NCBI RefSeq assembly: GCF_024509555.1
Contig: NZ_JAMWEL010000024.1
Coordinates: 1-32,293 of the forward strand
Length of the DNA: 32,293 nucleotides
DNA from: Streptococcus suis
GTDB taxonomy: Bacteria; Bacillota; Bacilli; Lactobacillales; Streptococcaceae
Direction: 5' to 3'
Shown: one piece after another, positions 1 through 6,036 of the stretch
Layout of the letters: each line of letters starts with the position of its first letter
Numbering within the stretch: the first letter of the stretch is position 1
The notes under the pieces: model-generated
The model's input: the letters and a program-made list of their open reading frames with translations, nothing else
Databases searched by the model: none
What the model was told of the DNA's origin: nothing
Made by a program: the position numbers and the translations under genes

Positions 1-47
1 GAGAGTTAAGTGTTTGTTTTTCATTGTCGATTGCCAACTTGTCCCAT

Positions 48-114
48 AGTAAGTTCTACCTTATTTCTTTGTCTCAGTCTAATTTCCAGTTTTTAAGACA
101 GACTAGAACTTACT
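48..114. repeat. Inverted repeat upstream of rpmF
   Basis: AGTAAGTTCTA at 48-58 is the exact reverse complement of TAGAACTTACT at 104-114. Shorter inner complementarity (GTCT at 71-74 with AGAC at 96-99) could extend the stem. It lies upstream of the rpmF promoter, so it is not in the rpmF leader. It may belong to an upstream gene outside the window or be a regulatory or terminator structure; there is no clear T-run after it. Confidence 0.55.
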
Positions 115-162
115 TTGAGAATTTAGCGAGGCAAAATTTTTTAAAAAAATCTGTCAAGTAAC

Positions 163-191
163 TTTACTTTACAAAAAACTTTTGTTATACT
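163..191 (+). promoter_or_regulatory. rpmF-rpmG promoter
   Basis: A -35 TTTACT (163-168), a 17-base spacer and an extended -10 TGTTATACT (TATACT at 186-191) form a good sigma-70-type promoter. The predicted 5' leader is about 75 bases. It contains a small hairpin, AAGGGC (234-239) with GCCCTT (243-248), shortly before the ribosome binding site. Confidence 0.75.
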
Positions 192-271
192 GTTAAAGTT
201 GACGAAAGTCATACGCACTATTTTAGATTGAAAAAGGGCTATGCCCTTATATTTAACGGAGGAAAAAAGGA

Positions 272-454
272 ATGGCAGTACCTGCACGTCGCACTTCAAA
301 AGCGAAGAAAAACAAACGTCGTACTCACTATAAAGTAGCAGCTCCAACTGTGAAATTTGATGAAACTACTGGAGATTACTCACGTTCTCACCGTGTATCT
401 TTGAAAGGATACTACAAAGGACGTAAAATCGCTAAAGCTGCTTCAGCTGAATAA
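272..454 (+). CDS. rpmF: 50S ribosomal protein L32
   Basis: This is a 60-residue basic protein beginning [20 protein letters not shown], the hallmark N-terminus of bacterial L32, a component of the large ribosomal subunit. The full family length is present. An AACGGAGG ribosome binding site precedes the ATG. The zinc-binding cysteines of some L32 proteins are absent, so this is a Cys-less form. rpmG follows after 15 bases, so the two are co-transcribed. A 6-bp hairpin in the leader just upstream of the binding site could be a site of autogenous control, but that is inference only. Confidence 0.97.
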
Positions 455-469
455 TAGAAGGGAGATACC

Positions 470-619
470 ATGCGCGTAAATATTACACTTGAACACAAAG
501 AATCTGGTGAGCGTTTGTACCTTACTTCAAAAAACAAACGTAACACTCCAGACCGTCTTCAATTGAAAAAATACTCACCAAAATTGCGTAAGCACGTAAT
601 TTTTACTGAGGTGAAATAG
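470..619 (+). CDS. rpmG: 50S ribosomal protein L33, 3' end rebuilt by an integrated element
   Basis: The 49-residue protein starts [20 protein letters not shown] and ends [12 protein letters not shown], which is typical of L33 of the large ribosomal subunit. The start has a GGGAGATACC binding site, 15 bases after rpmF. It also lacks the zinc-binding Cys pairs. The last 17 bases before the end of the stop codon (602-618) recur at 4417-4433 with one mismatch, next to a tyrosine integrase gene. The 3' end of rpmG is therefore the attachment site of the element that follows. The reading frame is kept intact: the stop is TAG here and would be TAA with the right-hand copy. Its presumed native terminator is now at 4445-4477. 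Confidence 0.96.
   Translation: MRVNITLEHKESGERLYLTSKNKRNTPDRLQLKKYSPKLRKHVIFTEVK
602..618 (+). repeat. Left attachment core in rpmG
   Basis: The 17-base core TTTACTGAGGTGAAATA covers the end of the rpmG coding sequence and most of its stop codon. It matches 4417-4433 at 16 of 17 positions. Confidence 0.85.
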
Positions 620-714
620 GGATTCACTACACGTCAATAGACGGTAGAAACCTTGATTTAATGCGATTTTTGAAATATTGAATTTCATTACATTGCAGTA
701 CAAATCAATTGAAA

Positions 715-733
715 CTCTACATTTTTCTCTACA
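715..733 (+). repeat. Left integrase arm-type repeat
   Basis: CTCTACATTTTTCTCTACA, itself two CTCTACA units around five T, is repeated exactly and in the same orientation at 4327-4345. Both copies lie inside the element, about 70-100 bases from the cores. That is where arm-binding sites of a tyrosine integrase with an N-terminal arm-binding domain would be. A second shared word, TAGAAACCTTG, is at 645-655 and 4363-4373. Confidence 0.7.
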
Positions 734-774
734 TTTTTTTAGATAATAAAATAAAGTAGAACATGCAGATATAA

Positions 775-804
775 AAAAGAGCACTTCGAATGAGGTGCTC
801 TTTT
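775..804. terminator. Bidirectional terminator between rpmG and the membrane protein gene
   Basis: AAAAGAGCAC (775-784) pairs with GTGCTCTTTT (795-804), giving a 10-bp stem followed by T-runs on both strands. It would end rpmF-rpmG transcription on the plus strand and the convergent membrane-protein gene on the minus strand. Confidence 0.8.
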
Positions 805-867
805 GTTCTATATAATTTCTTCGAAGTTGCTGTCATTTGATTGTTCAATACAAGATTACAGCTTCCA

Positions 868-1641
868 TCAACTAACAGTTTTCAACTTTGCTCCGAAAAT
901 AGAATAAACTAACATTCCCAATCCAACCAGATAAACTAGATAACCAACTCCAGGAGTTCCGAATTTATAAACATAAAATGGATTCCAAATTAATACGGAT
1001 GCAATTTCAATAATTGCATAACGTCTTACATTATTTGTATTATCTTGTAATAAATTTGATACTAGTAAAAATGCAACTAGACATATTACCGATGAAACGA
1101 TAGGATGATCAGCAAAAGCTGGTGTCGCAAGCAAGAATTTATTCATAATATTGAATGGCAATAGTTGCGAAATTACCAACAATACAGTAGCAATTACTAA
1201 AAGTTTATTTTTAGAATATAGTTCTACTAGTTTGTGGAAATCAAAGTTGATTGCGTGGACTAACTCCTCTTTTTTTATAAAACGATTGTACAAATAAAGA
1301 ATATAAATGACAGAACATAATAAAAGTGCTATCCGAATAAAATGGTACCCTAATAAAAGCTTGCTTGATTGTGCAAGATCTGTCGGCATCTCAAACAGAC
1401 CAAATGTAAAAAATGACATTACTGAAGATGCAAAGTTTCCGATGTCATTTGCAAAGGCAGCACTTTGTTCAGACTCAATAACAGCTGTCGATATAGTGGA
1501 GAGTATGTTTAAAATCAGAAAAGTATTAATGACTCGGAAAGGAAGAAAAATCTTTTCATTTCGATTAATCAAAGCAATAATTTCTATGACTGAGCAAACT
1601 AAAAAGAGTGGAGCTATATTTACTTTTCCGTAGATATTCAA
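868..1641 (-). CDS. Unrecognised multispanning membrane protein (element cargo)
   Basis: I do not recognise this 257-residue protein. Most of its length is hydrophobic. About seven or eight membrane-spanning stretches can be seen, for example LFLVCSVIEIIALI near the N-terminus, then YHFIRIALLLCSVIYILYLY, LLVIATVLLVISQLLPF, VSSVICLVAFLLVSNLL and GVGYLVYLVGLGMLVYSIFGA near the C-terminus, joined by short loops. There is no soluble domain or catalytic motif. The reading frame opens with TTG and has no in-frame ATG before its first membrane segment. The binding site (TTGGAAATT) is weak, so the start is uncertain. The gene runs opposite to the toxin-antitoxin pair and integrase and probably has its own promoter at 1765-1773. 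It is AT-rich like the rest of the element. It could be an accessory, immunity or phage-defence membrane protein, but nothing in the sequence decides this. Confidence 0.7.
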   Translation of the reverse strand: MNIYGKVNIAPLFLVCSVIEIIALINRNEKIFLPFRVINTFLILNILSTISTAVIESEQSAAFANDIGNFASSVMSFFTFGLFEMPTDLAQSSKLLLGYHFIRIALLLCSVIYILYLYNRFIKKEELVHAINFDFHKLVELYSKNKLLVIATVLLVISQLLPFNIMNKFLLATPAFADHPIVSSVICLVAFLLVSNLLQDNTNNVRRYAIIEIASVLIWNPFYVYKFGTPGVGYLVYLVGLGMLVYSIFGAKLKTVS

Positions 1642-1764
1642 ATTTCCAATTTGTAATGTAGCATCATAGTTCGATCAACAACCCGAAAATGGTTGATAAT
1701 CTTCCATATTGAAATACCAATTATTTTACTACTTCTTTTACCAAGTTTTTTACTAATTTATTGC

Positions 1765-1773
1765 ATTATACCA
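1765..1773 (-). promoter_or_regulatory. Extended -10 for the minus-strand membrane protein gene
   Basis: Read on the minus strand, the bases are TGGTATAAT, an extended -10, with TTTT just upstream. The same word TTTTGGTATA occurs on the plus strand at 1830-1839, facing the toxin-antitoxin genes. The two form a 10-bp inverted repeat (1767-1776 with 1830-1839). The predicted leader of the membrane gene is about 115 bases. Confidence 0.45.
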
Positions 1774-1846
1774 AAAAATTGCGAAAATGTCTGAAATCAA
1801 ACAGACCCTGTTAAAATATTTACTTTTAATTTTGGTATATATCTTG

Positions 1847-1867
1847 TATAATGTATTTACAAATACA
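1847..1867 (+). promoter_or_regulatory. Toxin-antitoxin promoter and operator
   Basis: A TATAAT -10 at 1847-1852 runs straight into a perfect inverted repeat TGTATTT-AC-AAATACA (1852-1867). This ends just before the AGGAGG binding site of the antitoxin gene. A palindrome overlapping the start of transcription is the usual autoregulatory operator of an AbrB/MazE-fold antitoxin. No consensus -35 is seen. Confidence 0.7.
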
Positions 1868-1880
1868 GGAGGTATATCCG

Positions 1881-2102
1881 ATGAATGTTTTATTACGCAA
1901 AACAGGTAACAGCACTGTTATCACTATCCCAAACGCTATTAAAGAAGCACTTGGTGCTGAAATTGGTGAAGAAATCGAATTCGTCACTTCAGGAAATAAT
2001 GTCATTATTCGTAAAGCTGAGCCAACATTTGACTTTGACAAAGAGTTAGAAAAAGCTATGAGCCAATACGATGAATTATTGAAAGAGCTGGTAGATAAAT
2101 GA
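1881..2102 (+). CDS. AbrB/MazE-fold antitoxin
   Basis: The 73-residue protein MNVLLRKTGNSTVITIPNAI... has the swapped-hairpin AbrB/SpoVT DNA-binding fold over residues 1-47: a small-hydrophobic beta strand, the GNSTVITIP turn, then GAEIGEEIEFV. A charged helical tail (residues 48-73, DFDKELEKAMSQYDELLKEL) would contact the toxin. A longer frame begins at 1851, but the ATG at 1881 follows a perfect AGGAGGT at a good distance, so I start there. The stop overlaps the toxin start by ATGA, showing translational coupling. A palindrome at 1852-1867 suggests it represses its own operon. AbrB-type antitoxins paired with Doc toxins are known in Firmicutes. The role as antitoxin rests on this pairing. 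Confidence 0.85.
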   Translation: MNVLLRKTGNSTVITIPNAIKEALGAEIGEEIEFVTSGNNVIIRKAEPTFDFDKELEKAMSQYDELLKELVDK

Positions 2103-2506
2103 AATACCTATCCGCTGAAGACATTATCAAAATCAATGTTATGGTTATTGGAAAATATTCCCCAAAGGAGCCCGTTGGGATAGCTGATCCAAACAGCCTG
2201 CAGATGATTGTTGAGCAGCCAAAACAAGAGATTTTTGGAAAAGTACTTTATCCCGACATTTATAGTAAGGCTGCCATTATCTGGATAAACCTAATTAAGA
2301 AACACCCTTTCAAGAATGCTAACAAGCGAACTGCCGTGCTAGCTTTACATATGTTTCTAGCAACGAATGGATATCAATCCAATCTTTCCTTAAACGATGG
2401 ACTGGAAAAGACGATTGAAATTGCTACGTTTCAAGGTGACTTCGAGGAATTAAAAGATAGGATTATCCAGTTTTTGAAAGAAGAAAATCGAGTGTATAAA
2501 AAATAA
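2099..2506 (+). CDS. doc: Doc-family (death-on-curing) toxin
   Basis: This 135-residue protein carries the Fic/Doc catalytic loop H69-P-F-K-N-A-N-K-R77-T, preceded by helical segments typical of Doc. P1 Doc phosphorylates EF-Tu and stops translation. It has Lys in the ANKR loop where AMP-transferring Fic proteins have Gly, and this protein also has Lys (K76), which favours a kinase-type Doc. The position that is Asp in P1 Doc is Asn73 here, which may lower or change activity. The length fits the family (about 125-135). It starts in the ATGA overlap with the antitoxin and is followed directly by a terminator, so the operon has two genes. Its likely role is stabilising the integrated element by killing or arresting cells that lose it. 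Confidence 0.9.
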   Translation: MKYLSAEDIIKINVMVIGKYSPKEPVGIADPNSLQMIVEQPKQEIFGKVLYPDIYSKAAIIWINLIKKHPFKNANKRTAVLALHMFLATNGYQSNLSLNDGLEKTIEIATFQGDFEELKDRIIQFLKEENRVYKK

Positions 2507-2550
2507 AAAAGTGGTTATCACCTATTTGGTCGATAACCACTTTTCTATTT
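2507..2550 (+). terminator. Terminator after the toxin-antitoxin operon
   Basis: AAGTGGTTATC pairs with GATAACCACTT (stem about 2509-2519 with 2532-2542), followed by a T-rich stretch on the plus strand and preceded by A-runs that would serve the minus strand. Confidence 0.8.
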
Positions 2551-2569
2551 TAATTGATCGCTTAGATAT

Positions 2570-2671
2570 TTAGAAGTCTATAACAGTATCGGGTCCAGTA
2601 GAATAATCATCGAATCTATGATTTTGAATAGCTTCCAATAATGAACTATTCTTTACATCATTCATAAACAT
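2570..2671 (-). CDS. Possible 33-residue ORF in the gap before the excisionase-like gene
   Basis: The minus strand opens MFMNDVKNSSLLEA and ends DTVIDF. The upstream GGAAAATGGAAA is only a weak ribosome binding site. A smaller reading start at the internal Met is possible. It fills most of the otherwise empty stretch between the toxin terminator and the next gene. It could equally be chance or a remnant of a longer gene, and I know of no family for it. Confidence 0.25.
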   Translation of the reverse strand: MFMNDVKNSSLLEAIQNHRFDDYSTGPDTVIDF

Positions 2672-2719
2672 TTTCCATTTTCCAAGAATTAATAAAAAAT
2701 CAAGAAAGGATTAAAGTGG

Positions 2720-2965
2720 ATGGAAAATATACAATTAAATAGAATTGAAGAGAACTTACAAATTTTGACGACACTTTTACAGAAACAAAGCAGCCGTCAA
2801 CTTCCATTATTAACACAAAAAGAGCTTTTACATGAATTGCAAATTTCACCAAATACTTTAAAGAAATGGGAAAGTAAAGGTTTGAAACGTCTTGAGCCTC
2901 CATTTGAAGGTACTAGGACAATTTATTATAAATTTTCGGATATCGTTGATTTTTTGGAAAATTAG
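2720..2965 (+). CDS. Excisionase-like winged-helix protein
   Basis: This is an 81-residue protein. Its C-terminal part (LLTQKELLHELQISPNTLKKWESKGL...TRTIYYKFSDIVDFLEN) reads as a MerR/HTH_17-type winged helix with the recognition helix around NTLKKWESKG and a wing ending in the YKFSDIVDFL helix. Residues 1-27 form a polar helix. Small proteins of this kind next to tyrosine integrases act as excisionases or directionality factors that bend DNA near the attachment sites. An AAAGGA binding site lies about ten bases before the ATG. The integrase follows 86 bases downstream with its own promoter. That it works as Xis here is inferred from fold and position. Confidence 0.7.
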   Translation: MENIQLNRIEENLQILTTLLQKQSSRQLPLLTQKELLHELQISPNTLKKWESKGLKRLEPPFEGTRTIYYKFSDIVDFLEN

Positions 2966-2982
2966 TTGGAAAATGCTAGAAT
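2954..2982 (+). promoter_or_regulatory. Integrase promoter
   Basis: TTGGAA (2954-2959), a 17-base spacer and an extended -10 TGCTAGAAT (TAGAAT at 2977-2982) overlap the end of the excisionase-like gene. They would drive the integrase separately, with a leader of about 60 bases. Confidence 0.6.
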
Positions 2983-3051
2983 AGAAGTATCTAAATTTAG
3001 AAGAGGAGAGTCTATTTTAGCCTTTTTCAATATCTGCATGAAAGAGGTGTC

Positions 3052-4317
3052 ATGAAAACAGAAACAATTATTCACAACAATAAAAAAGTGCTAAAACAAA
3101 CTAAAAAAAACGGAGAAGTCAAATATATTTTGAGAGGCCTCTATCTTGGAAAAGATGAAAAAACAGGAAAACAGGTTACTACATCAATCACTGCAAGTAC
3201 ACTTCGAAAATTGGATAGACAGTGTATTCAAGCTAAAATTGATTTTGAGAAAAAGGGAGGTACTAGGAAAGAAGTTGTTAAAGTGACACAACTGAAGGAA
3301 TTAGCAGAAGAATGGTTTAGGAACTATAAAAACTGGGTCTCTTCCGAGAATACTTTGAACCGTGTCCGTGGTTATCTAGATACCTACATAATACCTCGGT
3401 TTGGTGACTACGTTCCTGCGAGTATTGAACCTATCGAAATTCAATCATGGGTAAATGAACTAGCAGAAAAATCAAAAATATCTGTAGAATCTGGGACAAA
3501 ACGTGCTGAAAAAGGAAGTGCAAAAGATTTTGGAGCTGTCATCCATAAATTAAGTGATATTTTCGACTTCGGTATTACAAATTACGGTTTAGCCATGAAT
3601 CCTGCAGCAACAATCACTATTCCACCTAAACCAAAATCCATAAAGAAAAAAATTATGGTTCTTCACGATGAAGATTTAAAAATATGGTTAAACTTTTTAT
3701 CCGAATTACCAAATACACGTGCCAACCGTCGTTTTAAAATTATTTGCAATACACTTCTTGCCTCTGCCCTACGCATAAATGAATTATTAGCATTAGATAT
3801 TCATGATTTAGACATTGAAACTAGCGAAATTATTGTGAATAAAACATTAATATGGAAAAAAGCTGACAAAAAATTGGGTACAAAAGGTGAGATTATTTGT
3901 AAACCTACTCCAAAAACAGATGCAGGAAATCGACAGGTGGCTGTACCTAAAAATGTTATTGAAGACTTAATCAATTTTCATTCAGAAATGAACGACTATT
4001 TTAAAAACCACGAACTTCCCAAATCAGATCATATATTTCCTACTATTTACGGAAACTACATGTGCGATAGAAATGAACGCACCACTTTAAAAAATCGTCT
4101 TATGGCAGCTGGTTTGCCAGAATATGGTTTTCACTTATTTCGTCATACTCACGCATCATTGATGTTAAATGCAGGAGCAAATTGGAAAGAATTACAAATC
4201 CGTCTCGGACATAAATCAATTTCAACGACGATGGATACATATGCAGAGTTGGCTCCGAAGAAAAAATTTGAAGCCGTCAGTCTATTCCAGGCAAAACTTG
4301 CGGAGTTAACAGTATAG
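3052..4317 (+). CDS. int: Tyrosine site-specific integrase
   Basis: This is a 421-residue phage/ICE-type integrase that would catalyse integration and excision of the element. Residues 1-70 look like an arm-binding domain of the kind found in Tn916-like and phage integrases (ILRGLYLGKDEKTGKQVTTSI). Residues 75-190 form the SAM-like core-binding domain. The catalytic domain starts near 200. Its active-site residues are all visible: R241 (ALRINELLAL), H361 and R364 (HLFRHTH), H387 (LGH) and the nucleophile Y397 (MDTYA). The length is full for the family and there is no frameshift, so the enzyme should be active. The binding site is AGAGGTGTC. It lies at the right end of the element with its stop about 100 bases from the right core, the usual arrangement. 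Confidence 0.95.
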   Translation: MKTETIIHNNKKVLKQTKKNGEVKYILRGLYLGKDEKTGKQVTTSITASTLRKLDRQCIQAKIDFEKKGGTRKEVVKVTQLKELAEEWFRNYKNWVSSENTLNRVRGYLDTYIIPRFGDYVPASIEPIEIQSWVNELAEKSKISVESGTKRAEKGSAKDFGAVIHKLSDIFDFGITNYGLAMNPAATITIPPKPKSIKKKIMVLHDEDLKIWLNFLSELPNTRANRRFKIICNTLLASALRINELLALDIHDLDIETSEIIVNKTLIWKKADKKLGTKGEIICKPTPKTDAGNRQVAVPKNVIEDLINFHSEMNDYFKNHELPKSDHIFPTIYGNYMCDRNERTTLKNRLMAAGLPEYGFHLFRHTHASLMLNAGANWKELQIRLGHKSISTTMDTYAELAPKKKFEAVSLFQAKLAELTV

Positions 4318-4326
4318 AAAAAATAT

Positions 4327-4345
4327 CTCTACATTTTTCTCTACA
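4327..4345 (+). repeat. Right integrase arm-type repeat
   Basis: This is an exact copy of the 19-base word at 715-733, in direct orientation, just after the integrase stop codon. A copy of TAGAAACCTTG follows at 4363-4373. Confidence 0.7.
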
Positions 4346-4416
4346 TCATTTTGATGAATCGCTAGAAACCTTGCTATAATAAGGTTTTCGACAGTTAAAA
4401 TAGACAACACTTAACC

Positions 4417-4433
4417 TTTACTGAGGTAAAATA
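4417..4433 (+). repeat. Right attachment core
   Basis: The core TTTACTGAGGTAAAATA matches the end of rpmG (602-618) with one mismatch. It marks the right junction between the element and the chromosome. The chromosomal side resumes with an rpmG-type TAA context and, twelve bases on, the terminator hairpin. Confidence 0.85.
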
Positions 4434-4444
4434 ATTGAACTGGG

Positions 4445-4477
4445 AAAGCACTTGAAACAATGGTTTCAGGTGCTTTT
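4445..4477 (+). terminator. Presumed original rpmF-rpmG terminator, displaced by the insertion
   Basis: AAAGCACTTGAAAC (4445-4458) pairs with GTTTCAGGTGCTTT (4463-4476; one T-G wobble) around a four-base loop, followed by TTTTATT. No gene ends at this point except across the element, so I infer it once ended the ribosomal operon. Confidence 0.75.
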
Positions 4478-4551
4478 ATTAATTTCTGTAAGGCAACTTA
4501 TTAGCATAGCTCTAGATCCTATACGCTGGCACAAGTTTAAAGTCTATTTTC

Positions 4552-4580
4552 TTGAAATTTTCATGAAAATGGTTTAAGAT
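4552..4580 (+). promoter_or_regulatory. Aquaporin gene promoter with spacer palindrome
   Basis: TTGAAA (4552-4557), a 17-base spacer and TAAGAT (4575-4580) precede the aquaporin gene. The spacer holds a perfect 14-bp palindrome ATTTTCATGAAAAT (4557-4570), a likely regulator site. Confidence 0.55.
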
Positions 4581-4600
4581 AGCTGACTGGAGGAAAAAAC

Positions 4601-5269
4601 ATGTCTAAAAAGTTTTTAGCCGAATTTATCGGTACATTTATGTTGGTCTTTATCGGGACTGGCGCTGTTGTTTTTGGTAATGGTGTAGATGGTCTTGGTC
4701 ATCTTGGAATTGCATTTGCCTTTGGTCTTTCTATTGTAGCGGCCGCTTACAGTATCGGTACTGTTTCAGGTGCACACTTGAACCCTGCTGTTTCATTGGC
4801 AATGTTCATCAACAAGCGTTTGAATGCACAAGAATTTGCTACTTACATGGCTGCACAAGTTTTGGGAGCAATCCTTGCCTCATCAACCTTGATTTTCTTC
4901 TTGTCAAATGCTGGACTTTCAACAGCAAGTTTAGGAGAAAATGGATTTTCAACTGTAAATGCCGCAGGTGCTTTCTTGTTTGAAGTAATTGCAACCTTTA
5001 TCTTTGTTTTGGTTATCGTTACAGTAACTTCAGCAAGCAAAGGCAACGGAAAAATTGCAGGTCTTGTTATTGGCTTGACTTTAACCTTGCTCATCATCTT
5101 GGGCTTGAACGTGACAGGTCTTTCAGTTAACCCAGCACGTAGCTTGGCTCCAGCTCTTTTTGTAGGTGGAACTGCCCTTAGCCAAGTTTGGGTCTTTATC
5201 CTTGCTCCGCTAGTTGGTGCTGCTCTTGCTGCGCTAGTAGGTCAACATTTATTGGAAACTGAAAAATAA
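4601..5269 (+). CDS. MIP-family aquaporin (AqpZ-like water channel)
   Basis: The 222-residue protein has six membrane segments and the two half-helix motifs of the MIP family: HLNPAVSLA in the first half and VNPARSLAPALF in the second. The short length and ...NPARSLAPAL context resemble AqpZ water channels more than glycerol facilitators, which are longer and usually have D after the second NPA. The binding site is CTGGAGGAAAAAAC. It stands alone, with its own promoter and a terminator at 5301-5330. The water-versus-glycerol assignment is inference from length and motif context. Confidence 0.92.
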   Translation: MSKKFLAEFIGTFMLVFIGTGAVVFGNGVDGLGHLGIAFAFGLSIVAAAYSIGTVSGAHLNPAVSLAMFINKRLNAQEFATYMAAQVLGAILASSTLIFFLSNAGLSTASLGENGFSTVNAAGAFLFEVIATFIFVLVIVTVTSASKGNGKIAGLVIGLTLTLLIILGLNVTGLSVNPARSLAPALFVGGTALSQVWVFILAPLVGAALAALVGQHLLETEK

Positions 5270-5300
5270 GTTAAACACCATTTTGTAGGTCAACAAGTAG

Positions 5301-5330
5301 AAAACTTCGCTCATCTGGGCGAAGTTTTTT
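5301..5330. terminator. Bidirectional terminator between aquaporin and Nudix genes
   Basis: AAAACTTCGC pairs with GCGAAGTTTT around a ten-base loop, with six T after it on the plus strand. The convergent Nudix gene ends inside this hairpin (stop at 5311-5313). Confidence 0.8.
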
Positions 5331-5925
5331 GATTTATGATTTCCACAAAACGATGGGTAAATTGGGCGGTCATTCCCCAGATATTTTCTGGTAGATTTTC
5401 ATAAAAGGGAACAAAGCGTTTGTGATGACTGAAAGGATAGTCAACCCCACCTCTCAAACGTTCAAAGGGAAAGTCACAATCTGGGACAATTTGTGAATCC
5501 AGTTGATAATAGACAGGGGCCGTTTTTTGCAAGGTTTCTAGTGGAACTGTAAAGAATCGAGCCACTTCGTCATTGGGTTGAAGGGTATTCCAGTCCAGTT
5601 GAAGTCGTCCGACAAAACAACGAATCGTCGAGCGACCGAAAACGAGATAATCAATTTCACCTAGTAATTCAACTTGTTCAGCTTGAATATCCAATTCTTC
5701 GATGACTTCGCGAACGGCAGCTTCTTCTGCTGTCTCGCCTTCATCAATTCCGCCGCCAGGAAAGGAAACTTCCCCTGGTTGAGAAATAGACTCGCTCCGA
5801 ATTTCATATAGAACTTGCCACTGATCATCTGACCATACTAGAGGCAAGAAAACTGCATAGGACCGTTTTTCTCCCAATGGTTGGGGCTGATAGTCTTTCA
5901 ATAATGCCTGCAATTGATCAGTCAT
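5311..5925 (-). CDS. Nudix hydrolase, CoA pyrophosphatase type
   Basis: This 204-residue enzyme would cleave the pyrophosphate bond of coenzyme A or related nucleotides. The Nudix box occupies residues 58-80: G58, E64, R72-E73, E76-E77. The usual Gly near the end of the box is Asp79. Just before it, residues 41-58 (EIRSESISQPGEVSFPGG) match the NuCoA signature that marks CoA-active Nudix enzymes. The start has CAAGGAGTTGCC upstream. It ends inside the shared terminator with the aquaporin gene. The family assignment is firm; the CoA substrate is inferred from the upstream signature. Confidence 0.9.
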   Translation of the reverse strand: MTDQLQALLKDYQPQPLGEKRSYAVFLPLVWSDDQWQVLYEIRSESISQPGEVSFPGGGIDEGETAEEAAVREVIEELDIQAEQVELLGEIDYLVFGRSTIRCFVGRLQLDWNTLQPNDEVARFFTVPLETLQKTAPVYYQLDSQIVPDCDFPFERLRGGVDYPFSHHKRFVPFYENLPENIWGMTAQFTHRFVEIINQKTSPR

Positions 5926-6002
5926 GGCAACTCCTTACTAACTAGTGATTTGTGTTTATTTTAACGAATTTTGTGGCATCTGGCAAGAACTTTGTCTAGA
6001 TA

Positions 6003-6031
6003 AAAAACTGAGAAGTTTCCTTCCCAGTTTA
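6003..6031 (-). terminator. Terminator of the HerA-like gene
   Basis: On the minus strand AAACTGGGAAG and CTTCTCAGTTT form an 11-bp stem with one mismatch, followed by a run of T. It lies a few bases after the stop codon at 6037. Confidence 0.7.
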
Positions 6032-6036
6032 GTCGT

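Larger units (their letters stand above)
602..4433. mobile_element. Small integrative element inserted at the 3' end of rpmG
   Basis: The region is bounded by the core TTTACTGAGGTRAAATA (602-618 and 4417-4433). It ends with a tyrosine integrase preceded by an excisionase-like gene. It carries a 19-bp exact direct repeat inside each end (715-733 and 4327-4345). The cargo is a multispanning membrane protein on the minus strand and an AbrB-Doc toxin-antitoxin pair on the plus strand. No replication, relaxase, type IV secretion or phage structural gene is present, so it is either a minimal mobilisable island, a satellite, or the residue of a larger element. That streptococcal elements use rpmG 3' ends as integration sites is from memory. 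That this copy is still mobile is inference. Confidence 0.85.

Noticed and set aside
1307..1633. Plus-strand frame of 108 codons
   Set aside because: It is antisense to the membrane protein gene, lacks a ribosome binding site and has no recognisable pattern.
602..4433. Complete conjugative element or prophage
   Set aside because: No relaxase, type IV secretion, replication or structural phage genes; the region is too small.
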